Positions 10,711 to 19,189 of a DNA stretch of 64,000 nucleotides are shown here, in pieces. Position numbers and translations under genes: made by a program. This DNA is from Prorocentrum cordatum (Eukaryota > Sar > Dinophyceae > Prorocentrales > Prorocentraceae), in NCBI GenBank assembly GCA_963575745.1, contig CAUYUJ010018571.1:713475-777474 (forward strand), given 5' to 3'. Positions within the stretch are counted from its first letter, which is position 1; every line of letters starts with the position of its first letter. The notes under the pieces are model-generated. The model was not told the DNA's origin and made no database searches. It saw nothing but the letters and a program-made list of their open reading frames with translations.

Positions 10711-10879
10711 GCCGTCGCCGGCCGCCCGGGCGCGCGGCGAGGCCCAGTGGGCGAGGCTCGAGGGCCTCTTCGCCGGGCGCGCGCGCCCGCCGCGGCCAGC
10801 GCAGCAGCTACGCCGCAGCCTCTAGAGGACTGGGGCCCGCGAGGAGGCCTCCTGCAGCGCCCCCCGGGTCCCAAGGTTC

Positions 10880-11515
10880 CCAAATCAAGTTGGTGTCTAG
10901 TAGATGGCTGGGGCTCGAAGGATCTCCGCTGCCCGTGTCCGAGCGGGGTCGGCTATGCGATCGCATGGGTATTCCGACTCCGCCTTTGAGGGCGCAGCCC
11001 ACCCAGATGTGTTTCATTTTTTGCTTGGGATTGCTGGGCGAGGGCTCAAGTTCGCCTGGATTGGCCTCGCGTGCACCTCGTGGTCTCGGGCAAGGCGCAA
11101 TCCTCACCCTGGCGGTTGGCCAGGGCCGATCAGGTCGCGCGATTGCATCTTGGGATTGCCCGGATTGTTTGAGAAGGACCAGAACAAAGTGCAGTAGGGC
11201 AATTCCCAAGCCCAGTGGGCCGCAAGTCTCTTTCTTCGGCTTGCCGCTCACAAAGTGCCTGTCATCATCGAGAACGCCCAGGGTTCCATGTTGTGGCTCC
11301 ACCCTCTCTTTCAATCGTTGATGAAAAATACAAGGTCGTCGATTGGGACCACTGTGCTTTTGGATCTTGTTATCGTAAGCGTACCCGTTTGTTGTACACG
11401 AACTGTGCGTTGGACCTCTTGGGCTCAGACCCTCGCACGGGAAGTACAGGGAAAGATGCCGATGGTACGTCCCACTCTGAACAAATGCAGCATATCCTGT
11501 CATATTATGTAATGA
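10880..11515 (+). pseudogene. C5-cytosine-methyltransferase-like domain of the retroelement
   Basis: One frame reads FAWIGLACTSWSRARRNPHP, GGWPGPIR and GLPGLFEKDQNKVQ. A second (11215 on) reads KVPVIIENAQGSMLWLHPLF, then DHCAFGSCYRKRTRLLYTNC. The CTS(W/F)S loop corresponds to motif IV (usually PCQxFS, here LACTSW) and VIIEN to motif VI of C5 methyltransferases; the D.CafG..yRKRTrll block is a recurrent companion in dinoflagellate retroelement proteins as I recall them. The Pro of the PC motif is Ala, and two frame changes break the domain, so activity is not expected. The target base is inferred from fold motifs only. Confidence 0.55.
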
Positions 11516-11628
11516 GGTCGCTCACATACTCTGTCACCTGTAATTCGGTTTGCTCCATTGCCGCCCCTGGGGTGATTAAAGTTTTTATGACCCTCCCTCC
11601 CCCCGGTTCATTTATGCAAGTAGGCTTG

Positions 11629-12010
11629 GGCTTGGAGGCGGCTGCTTGAGCAGCGCCGGGTTGGTTTCGTCAGGCATTTTTCAACCGCTAACATAACTGA
11701 GTCAGCTGGCATCGGAAACTGGGAGACGCTCTCTAAACACATGGGCCTGCGTGTTGGTGAATGTTTTATCGGGTGTCTCCGTTCCGCTGCTGCCTTTTTG
11801 GAGCCCGAACCCAAAAACTTGAAAACGGTTGTCCCTCCCTGCCCTCCCTTTCTATTCCCTTCTGCTGGCAAGTGTTGCCCCTTGCTCACAGGGGCTTGGA
11901 GGCGGCTGCTTGAGCAGCGCCGGGTTGGTTTCGTCAGGCAGTTGCTTTTCAACCGCCCACGTAACTGAGTCTGTTGGCGTCGGACAAAGGAATACGCTCT
12001 CTAAACACAT
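11629..12010. repeat. ~115-bp direct repeat, two copies 264 bp apart
   Basis: Copies at 11629-11742 and 11893-12010 both begin ggcttggaggcggctgcttg and end ctctctaaacacat. The second copy abuts the 90-bp satellite. The segment between them is pyrimidine-rich and has no gene. Confidence 0.9.
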
Positions 12011-14045
12011 AGCGATGCGCAGGGCCGAAGGTGGAGGTCCCTTTGGGGCCACGAAACGTGCGTGTGGTATGCCACCGTGTGGCGGCGCCGCCATGCGGAC
12101 TGCGCCACTGGGACCTTCGGTGGAGCTCCCTATGGAGCCACGGAGCGTGTGAGGGGTGTGCCAAAATGTGGCGGCGGCGCCATGCGGTCTGCGCCACTAA
12201 CGCTGGCCTTCGGGCCTTCGGTGGTGTTTCTTATGGGACCACGAGAGTTTAAGGGGTGCGCCAAACTGTGCGCAGTGGCCGCATGCGAACGCTGGCAGTT
12301 AGGTGTTCGGTGGGGCTCCTTGTGGGGCCACGAAGCGTGTAACGGATGTGCCAACATGGGTTCGGCTACCATACGCGAGCGCGGCAATTAGGTTTTCGGT
12401 GGGTTCCTTATGGGGCCACGGGACGTTTGAGTGATGTGCTTAAATGTGCGCGGCGACCGCATGCGAACGCTGGCTTTTGGGCCTTCGGTGGGGCTCTCTA
12501 TGAGGCCACGAAACATGTGAGTTGTGCGCCAAACAGGGTGCGGTAATTGCTTGCGAACGCTGGCATTCGGGCTTTCGGCGGGCCTCCCTATGGAGCGACG
12601 ACGCGTGTGAGGGGTGTGCCAACATTAATGCAGTGACCGCATGCAAACGCTGGCAGTTAGGCTTTCGGTCGGGCCCCTTGTGGGGCCACGAAGCGTGTGA
12701 GGGGTGCGCCAAAATGAGTGCGGTGGCCGCATGCGAACGCTGGCATTTGGGCCTTCGGTGGGGCTCCCTATGGGGCCACGAAGCGTGTGAGGGATGTGCT
12801 AAAATGTGCGCGGTGACCGCATGCGAACGCTGGCATTTGGCCTTCGGTGGGGCTCCCGACGGGGCACGAAACGTGTGAGCGGTGCGCCAAAATGGGTGCG
12901 GTGACTGCATGCGAGCGCTGGCATTTGGGCCTTCGATGGGGCTCCTTATGGGGCCGCGAAGCGTGTGAGGGGTGCGCCAAAATGGGTGCGGTGACCGCAT
13001 GCCAGCGCTGGCATTTGGGCCTTCGGTGGGGCTCCCCATGGGGCCACGAAGCGTGTGAGGGATGTGCCAAAATTGGTGCGGTGACCGCATGCCAGCGCTG
13101 GCATTTGGGCCTTCGGTGGGGCTCCCTGTGGGGCCACGAAGCGTGTGAGGGGTGCGCCAAAATGAGTGCGGTGACCGCATGCGAACGCTGGCATTTGGGC
13201 TTTCGGTGGGGCCCCCATATGGGGCCACGGAACGTGCGAGGGATGTGCCAGCATTGGTGCGGTGACCGCATGCGAACGTGGGGTTCTTTATGGGGCCGCG
13301 AAGCGTGTAACGGGTGCGTCAAAATGGGTGCGGTGACCGCATGAGAACGTTGGCATTTGGGCCTTCGGTGGGGTTCCCCATGGGGCCCCGAAGCATACAA
13401 GGGGTGCGCCAAAATGGGTGCGGTGGCCGCATGCGAACGTTGGCATTTGGGCCTTCGGTGGGGTTCCCTATGGGGCCACGAAGCGTGTGAGGGATGTGCT
13501 AAAATGTGCGCGGTGACCGCATGCGAACGCTGGCATTTGGGCCTTCGGTGGGGCCCTTTATGGGGCCACGAAGCTTGTGAGCGGTGCGCCAAAAATGTTG
13601 CGGTGACTACATGCGAATGCTTGCATTTGGGTTTTCGGTGGGGCTCCCTATGGGTCCGCGAAGCGTGTGAGGGGTGCGCCATCATTAATGCGGTGACCGC
13701 ATGCGAACGCTGGCAGTTGGGCCTTCGGTGGGGCTCCCCATGGGGCCACGGAGCGTGTGAGGGGTGCGCCAACATTAATGCGGTGACCGCATGCGAACGT
13801 TGGCAGTTGGGTCTTCGGTGGGGCTTCCCATGGGGCCACGGAGCGTGTGAGGGATGTGCTAAAATGTGCGCGGTGACCGCATGCGAACGCTGGCAGTTGG
13901 GCCTTCGGTGAAGCTCCCCATGGGGCCACGGAGCGTGTGAGGGATGTGCCAAAATGGGTGCGGTGACCGCATGCCAGCGCTGGCATTTGGGCCTTCGGTG
14001 GGCTTCCCCATGGGGCCACGAAACATGTCAGCGGTGTGCCAAAAT
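12011..14045. repeat. 90-bp satellite array, about 22 copies
   Basis: The unit contains gcggtgaccgcatgcgaacg, ctggcatttgggccttcggt, ggggctccctatggggccac and gaagcgtgtgaggggtgcgcc. Spacing is exactly 90 bp through most of the array (for example phases at about 12987, 13077 and 13167). Because 90 is divisible by three, long frames stay open on both strands: a 394-codon minus frame with a 30-residue repeat, and plus frames repeating GHEACEGCAKMGAVTACERW. No start context or non-repeat coding sequence supports translation. The first copies (12.0-12.4 kb) are the most diverged. Confidence 0.95.
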
Positions 14046-14104
14046 GGTTGACTGGTTCGGAGGGCAGAGGCAGGGATCGGAGGAGGAAGGGGATGGGGAG
14101 GAGG

Positions 14105-14180
14105 AAGGAAGGAGAGGAACGCGGGGACTGTCTCTTCAAAACGAGGACACAACACCACAGGATGGTTGGGATAGTTGCCG
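14105..14180 (-). repeat. Satellite leader segment, copy 1
   Basis: Read on the minus strand this is caaccatcctgtggtgttg, then a segment ending ttgaagagacagtccccgcg, followed by a pyrimidine tract and the 90-bp array. The same leader precedes the arrays at 17.25 and 19.2 kb in the same relative orientation. Confidence 0.8.
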
Positions 14181-14184
14181 ACCC

Positions 14185-14790
14185 CCCGCCACTTGTCAAA
14201 AACCCACGCAGTGGTCGCACGCGCCCGCGCATGTTCCAGATTTGGTGGCGAAGTGTATTTTGAATTGTTTGCTTGATAGGGATGGTGCGAAGACGTTGGC
14301 ATGGGTCACGGTTGGTTGCCTTTCGTTTGAGGGGAGAGATAGTCTGTTGATAGGGAGCAGTGATGAGACCGGACCCGAAGAGGAAGCAAGAGATGGGATG
14401 TGTGTGAGGTTTTGTTTGCGTGTACATTTCGTCATAGTTTTCATCAGCACTATCATAATCAGCAGCACCAACACCATCATCGTCATCATCGCCACCGATG
14501 CCGTGATCCCCTCACCATTTCGCCCTCCCGAGTCATGGATGTGCATGGGATGTGCTCTTGCGTCAGTGAGGAAATTTAGTCTTGCCAACAAGTTGTGCGT
14601 GGGCGGGTGGGATGTTTGCACGAGCATCGGAGGTGTCACGCGCGGATGCGGCTAATATTAATTGCATCCCATGCTTACATCCCATAGAAAGCCCCACGTC
14701 GACAGGCCCGTATACACGAAATTCTAGACGCTTCCATCCAGAAACGATGCCCAGAGGAATTGGCTGGATCAGGGAAGTGGGCAGCACACA
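14185..14790. other. No gene recognised
   Basis: Unique-looking DNA with a short imperfect (cat/atc)n stretch at about 14455-14505. Short frames on both strands show no domain. Confidence 0.6.
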
Positions 14791-14794
14791 GAAG

Positions 14795-15570
14795 AAGGGT
14801 CCCCCAGTGCCTCGGAGAGCTTCTTGGGGCCTCTTGGGGGTCTCTTGGGAGCCTCTTGGAGGCCTCCTGGGCGCCTGTTGGGGCCCTCTTGAAGCGCTCT
14901 TGGGAGCCTTGGGAGCGCTCTTGGGGCCATCTTGGAGGACATCGATCAAACAAGAAGCTAGCATTAGTTAGCGTTGCCCCTCGGGGGCCCAACAAATCGC
15001 CTCGTGGGGCGCTCTTGGGGCTCTCTTGATCCTCTCTTGGACACCTCTTGGGCCATCTTGGAGCCATCTTGAGGCCTCGGATGGTCATCGGAAGCGAAAA
15101 GGCGAGAAAGCCAAACGCATAGATTTCCGAAAGGTTTTCGGCGCCTCCTGGGGGAGCTTTTTGGCCACTCGGAGCCGTCTTGGAGCGGTCTTGAGGCATC
15201 TTGGAGCATCGTGGGAGCCATTATGAGACATGGATGTCTTGAGCCATCTTGGAGGTCATCTTGGGCTCTCCCAGGTGCTCTTGGAGTCATCTTAATCAGT
15301 GCTCCCCCCCAAGAGGCCAATATTGAACATGTGGCTAAAACCTTAGTAACATCAATGATTTGGCATTCTCGCCGAGGCCTCTTGGAGGATCTTGGGCGCC
15401 TCCGGGGGGTCTCTTGGAGCCTCTTGGGGATCTCTTGGGAGCCTCTTGGGGGCATCCTGGGGGCCTCTTGGGGCTTCCTGGACACCTCTTGGGGCCCTCT
15501 TGGGGCACCCTTGGGAGCCTTGGGGGCCATCTTTGGGCCATCTTGGGTGAGATCGATCACAGGAGGGGGT
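14795..15570. repeat. Degenerate CTTGGGGCCTCTTGGG low-complexity block
   Basis: Repeats built on a 9-12 bp core (ctcttggggcc, ctcttgggagcc, catcttggag). Minus-strand translation is a PQEAPKRPP-type string without real coding signal. Two sub-blocks (14795-15290 and 15360-15570) are separated by a short unique segment. The same core recurs at 22.2, 28.1, 39.1, 39.5, 45.5 and 61.1 kb. Confidence 0.9.
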
Positions 15571-15923
15571 CCCTAATGAGGGTCTTTCCCTCAGGAGGCC
15601 AAAATGGTGCCAAAACCTTTGTAAAACCAATGATTTGGGCTTCTTCGCCGAGGCTGTTTTGGACGCTCCAACGCGTCGCGAAACCCCCCGCCCAGGTCCA
15701 GGGGAGGGGGTAGGGGGAGGGGTAAATCCCTCCCCGAAGGGGAAGAAGGAGGTTGGAAGAGGAAACTCCCTAAACTACCTACGCCCAGAGAGCTGGTGGG
15801 ATTACATCATTACGCCACTGCGTAATGTACAGAGCGAGCGGCATGTATTGCACATCCACAGTGGAAGAACCTACTGTTCAGGAGTCGACGCTGGCTGAAC
15901 TGAGCATTGAATGCTCGTTGCCC

Positions 15924-15975
15924 TCTCCTCCTCCTCCTCCTCCTCCTCCTCCTCCTCCTCCTCCTCCTCCTTCTC
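15924..15975. repeat. (TCC)n tract
   Basis: Nearly perfect cct/tcc repeat. Frames across it give Pro, Ser or Leu runs. Confidence 0.95.
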
Positions 15976-16217
15976 CTGCTCACGTGGTCAGCTGCTCCTG
16001 CTGCCGCGCCTTTTCGCTGCGAGCCCTCCTCCGCAAGGAGGAAGCAGCCCTCGCACGGCCAGCCGGCCCTGCAGCGAGGAGGCCCGGCGAGCCCGGCGGG
16101 CGAGGCGAGGGAGGAGGCGCCACCGCAGAGCACCCCGCCGGCGAGGGACTGCGCCGCCCAGGCCCCGTCGCTGACGATGCTCGTTCGACGCTGCACGGCC
16201 TCCGTCTCCGGTCCCAT

Positions 16218-16617
16218 TCGGGCCGGGCGGAAGGGGTGGGATAGTCGGGGGCGGAAAAGGGGGGGGGGGGATGACTCGGGGGGGGGGGGAGATCATGGCT
16301 GGGGCCATGATATTTCCACAGATTTCATAGCGCCTCTTCTTGTTTCATTGCGTCCCTGGCCCCCCCGCCGGGCCGCGTACATGCCGCCGGTCATGATTTG
16401 CACCCCCCCCCTCTTGGACACCCCCCTCTTGGCCGCTCCCGAGATAGGGAAAGGGGGGGTTACGAAATCTGCTGCATGCAGCTGGTTTTGGCCCCGCCGC
16501 CAGGCCCATTCCTCGATGCATGGTCGTTTCCTGGCGCAGGGAGGCGCCGGGAAAATCAGCTACGCGAGCTGGTTCTCAAACCCCCCCTTTGCTAACCCCC
16601 CCTTTCGCCCGGCCCGA
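16218..16617. mobile_element. Inverted-repeat element family A, copy interrupted by a family B insertion
   Basis: The left end starts TCGGGCCGGGCGGAAGGGG, and the right end, read in reverse complement, starts TCGGGCCGGGCGAAAGGGGG. The outer flanks carry the 5-bp direct repeat CCCAT (16213-16217 and 16618-16622). Removing the nested element and its duplication leaves about 197 bp, close to the 195-bp copy at 37833-38027. The interior holds the palindromes ctgcatgcag and an imperfect aatcagct/agctggtt pair. There is no coding capacity, so it would depend on a transposase made elsewhere (MITE-like). A tandem copy of the flank without the element (ggtcccatcgtcgacg, about 16670) acts as an internal empty site. 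Confidence 0.85.
16245..16442. mobile_element. Inverted-repeat element family B, nested in family A
   Basis: The left end is TCGGGGGCGG and the right end GGCCGCTCCCGA. It is flanked by the 5-bp duplication GATAG (16240-16244 and 16443-16447), lying inside the left terminal repeat of the family A element. The interior includes a hairpin (atcatggc / gccatgat), poly-G near the left and poly-C near the right. It is 198 bp long; the other copy (59097-59288) is 192 bp. No ORF. Confidence 0.85.
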
Positions 16618-16705
16618 CCCATCGTCGACGATGCTCGCTCGACGCTGCACCGCCTCCGCCTCCGTCTCCGGTCCCATCGTCGACGATGTTCGCTCGATGT
16701 TGCAC
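16618..16705. repeat. ~60-bp tandem repeats around cgtcgacgatgctcgctcga
   Basis: Copies of cccatcgtcgacgatg(c/t)tcg with gacgctgcaccgcctccg follow each other here. A further copy lies left of the family A element (16170-16215), showing that A inserted into this small tandem repeat. Confidence 0.85.
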
Positions 16706-16857
16706 CGAAAGGTGATCTGGCTCGGATGAGCCCCCAGGGGTCGAAGCGCGCAGCGTCCTTCATCTTGTCGCATGAGGCTCGATCCAAAACAGAGGGCGCC
16801 AGCTGTACGCTTGCGCCGATTTTTGGCAGGCCCTTCCCCCTCTCCCTCGATGCCACC

Positions 16858-16950
16858 CCGCTCCTCGAGGCTCGAGATGAGAATCCTCGAGGCTCGATCC
16901 TCGATCCTCGATCTCCTCGAGCCTCGAGCCTCGATCCTCGATCCTCCCCC
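16858..16950. repeat. CTCGAGG/TCGATCC tandem palindromic repeats
   Basis: Runs of cctcgaggctcgag and ctcgatcctcgatcctcga. Many overlapping 6-8 bp palindromes, no coding signal. Confidence 0.9.
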
Positions 16951-17124
16951 GCGAGCCCTGGAAGGTCGTGGGGCGCCAACTGCACGCCTGCGCCGATCTT
17001 GGGAAGACCCTTCCTGGGCACGGGGCCAGCTTGCACAGGAGATCGGTGCGGGTGGCGCCCCGTCCCCCGGACGCCCTCGCAGCCCGGGCTCGAGCGGATC
17101 GGTCTTTTGGCGATGCCGTGAGCC

Positions 17125-17195
17125 GTTCTGTCCCAGCAATATTGTGGTGTTGGGTCTCCGTTCTGAAGAGACAGCGCCCCGCGTCTGCTCTCCTC
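17125..17195 (+). repeat. Satellite leader segment, copy 2
   Basis: Reads gtggtgttgggtctccg, then ctgaagagacagcgccccgc, followed by a ctctcctctcc tract and the array at 17250. Confidence 0.8.
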
Positions 17196-17249
17196 TCCTC
17201 TCCTCTCCTCTCTTCTTCGTTCCCCTCCCTCCTCATCCTCCCCCTCCTT

Positions 17250-17525
17250 GACACGTTCCGTGGCCCCATAGGAAGCTCCACCGAAGGGCCCAGGGGCGGT
17301 GTTCGCACGCGGCTACCCCAAACAGTAAAGCGCTTGGCGGCCCCATGGAGAGCTCCACCGCAGGCCTCAGCGGCGGTCTTCGCATGCGCCGCCCTCACCC
17401 AGTACAGCGCCTCGTGGCCCCAGAGGGAGCTCCACCGAAGGCCCCAGTGGCGGTGTCCGCATGCGCCTCCCCCACCCAGTACAGCGCTTCGTGGCCCCAT
17501 AGAGAGCTCCACCGAAGTCGATACT
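17250..17525. repeat. 78-bp satellite array, short
   Basis: About 3.5 copies of a unit with cgcttcgtggccccatag, gagctccaccgaaggcc and ggcggtgtccgcatgcg. It is the same satellite as the array at 19.2-20.9 kb and the reverse complement of the core of the 90-bp array at 12-14 kb. Confidence 0.9.
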
Positions 17526-17880
17526 CACTGATGCGACACTCACGGCTGCAGATGGGGTCCCTCACCAGGCTAATGTTTGGATTCCGTTCGGCGGCGAAAT
17601 TCCAAGTTTGCCCTCGCCGATCAACGGTTCAGGCAACTCGATGCGCGGGGGGTGGTGGGGTTCGTAATTCGTCGAACACGTGGCGAACTTCGAACCGTGC
17701 CTCCACCTCCCATCGATTTAGGATAATCGATGGTTGGTGGGGGTAGGGCTCGGGAGTCGCCACCTATTCGTCTTGTAACAAAGGCGGAACGAAGACAAAA
17801 CGGAAACGGGAACGGACACGGAATCAAAGCGAAACGGAGAACAAGGGTCAGGCCAAGCCTTGCCCACCACCACGGTGCAG

Positions 17881-18838
17881 TTTGATACCCTCCTACCAGG
17901 GCGATGCCCCGACCTTCGTGCAGGCCTTCAGGGGCAAGGAGCTCCTGCCCCTGGTCGTGCGGAGGGAGGCTCTTTACAGGCACGTCAGGGAGATGCAGCA
18001 GACCTACCACGATCGGATAACGGATTGGAGCAGCAGGATGGCCGACGTGGACATGCAGGCGTCGTGAGCGGCCTACATATCCATATCCACGGCCTCTCGG
18101 TCCATACTCTTCGGCCGCGACCCCATGAATTCAGAGCGATTGGGCGTGGATGCCCAGCGCGTAACGTATCCATGGGATCGTTTGACAGCGGTCGCGGCTC
18201 AAGAGACGGGGGTCAATGGAAACGGGGGTCAGCCAGAGCGCCAGATCTTGCAGGATCCTGCAGAGCCAGGGTGCATTAACCTGGGTTTGCGTTCAGGATC
18301 TTGCTGCATCTTGCACAGCCTGACTGGCCCGGGTTTGCATTGACCCCGGTCATTAGATCCCCGAAGTGGGACCGCGCTTCGACATACAGTTCGGGAGGGC
18401 AAGGATGTGGACATGTTCGGCGCTCGTGAAGTTGGCCCTGGTGAAGATCACCTCGAACTCCAGCCTCTCCATCCTGGAGCAGATCAAGGAACAGCACAGG
18501 CGCCCGCAGGTAACAGGAGGGGGGCAGCCGTACACCTTTAATGCCGATCTTCACCAGGCGAATCCTGGCCTCAGGATCGGTGTACGTATGCCTCCCGAAC
18601 CAGGAGGGCAAATACGCAAACCCTGGGCCCAGGCGTGGCCTCGGTGGGACCGGTGTAGCTGCACAGTTGGCGTCCTCCTGAGGTGGTCGAGGTGCACCGG
18701 ATGAAGGATCTGTACGAGGAGACGTACGTCGCGTTCTTGCAGGGCGAGTTCAAAGAGGTGATCCATCGCCACATCAGCCTCATGAAAATATTCTTCCGCG
18801 GCTGGAAGAGGGTGGCTCACAATGTGAAGATCGGGCAG
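17881..18838 (+). CDS. Partial gene of unknown function, three exons
   Basis: Three coding-like blocks join in one frame. Exon 1 (17881-18058): SYQGDAPTFVQAFRGKELLP ... DWSSRMADVDMQ. Exon 2 (18357-18509): IPEVGPRFDIQFGRARMWTC ... LEQIKEQHRRPQ. Exon 3 (18683-18838): VVEVHRMKDLYEETYVAFLQ ... GWKRVAHNVKIGQ. Exons 2 and 3 are exact multiples of three, and each exon ends in CAG. Intron 1 would be GC-AG and intron 2 GT-AG, both phase 0; GC donors are common in dinoflagellates. Composition is that of a soluble, partly helical protein. No stop interrupts the spliced reading. The start and downstream exons are not found, and no family is recognised, so it is either a gene fragment or part of a gene whose other exons I cannot see. 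Confidence 0.5.
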
Positions 18839-18899
18839 GTCGGCAACAAAGCGTCCGGGGAGACGTCCTCCTTCCCCACCCCTCCTTTCTTCCTTTTCC

Positions 18900-19022
18900 C
18901 CTGCCTCATCCCAAACGCGACATCCCACATATTTGCGATAGCTTCCTCGAACACTTGGACACATCCTGCCACCAACCTAGGCGCGAGCAATGCCCCATAT
19001 CTTAGGGCATCAGCAGACTGAA
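18900..19022 (-). CDS. Possible minus-strand exon, unknown
   Basis: The minus strand reads SADALRYGALLAPRLVAGCV and QVFEEAIANMWDVAFGMRQ, of normal protein composition, directly after an AG (ttgattcag). It opposes the three-exon fragment upstream. It could be a chance frame. Confidence 0.25.
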
Positions 19023-19097
19023 TCAAATAGCGTCCCGCTGGTAGGGATGTGCGAGCTGACAAGTGCAGCGCAAGCTGCGTGCTGGCATTCACTCGTG

Positions 19098-19168
19098 TTC
19101 TTTTCCCAACCATCCAATGGTATTGGGTCCCCGTCTTGAAGAGATAGCGCCCCGCGTCTCGCTCCTTT
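19098..19168 (+). repeat. Satellite leader segment, copy 3
   Basis: Reads caaccatccaatggtattgg, then gtcttgaagagatagcgccc, followed by a pyrimidine stretch and the 78-bp array. Confidence 0.8.
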
Positions 19169-19189
19169 CGCTCCTCCGCCTCCCCCCCG

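Larger units (their letters stand above)
5556..11650 (+). mobile_element. Decayed tyrosine-recombinase (DIRS/Ngaro-like) retroelement with methyltransferase-like domain
   Basis: Read left to right on the plus strand, the coding relics are: a possible ORF1 piece (6017-6430), an upstream domain (7251-8170), RT N-terminal part (8176-8760), RNase H (8930-9545), tyrosine recombinase (9860-10710) and a C5-MTase-like domain (10900-11510). The frame changes at least eight times and the RT palm is missing, so the copy is dead. Neither boundary is certain. The left edge may be the SL relic, and no terminal repeats were found. A direct repeat at 11629-11742/11893-12010 begins just past the last domain and may mark the right end. 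RT-RH-YR order matches DIRS/Ngaro elements. The extra methyltransferase-like domain resembles retroelement-borne methyltransferases reported from dinoflagellates. Confidence 0.7.

Noticed and set aside
12768-13952. 394-codon open frame on the minus strand
   Set aside because: It is the 90-bp satellite read in phase; plus-strand frames are equally open and there is no non-repeat coding sequence.
16861-16947. Protein-coding potential in the CTCGAGG repeat
   Set aside because: Purely palindromic 7-bp repetition; frames give alternating dipeptides on both strands.
15907-17121. 404-codon plus-strand frame
   Set aside because: It starts in a (CTC)n tract giving poly-Leu and passes through the nested non-coding elements A and B, so it cannot be a gene.
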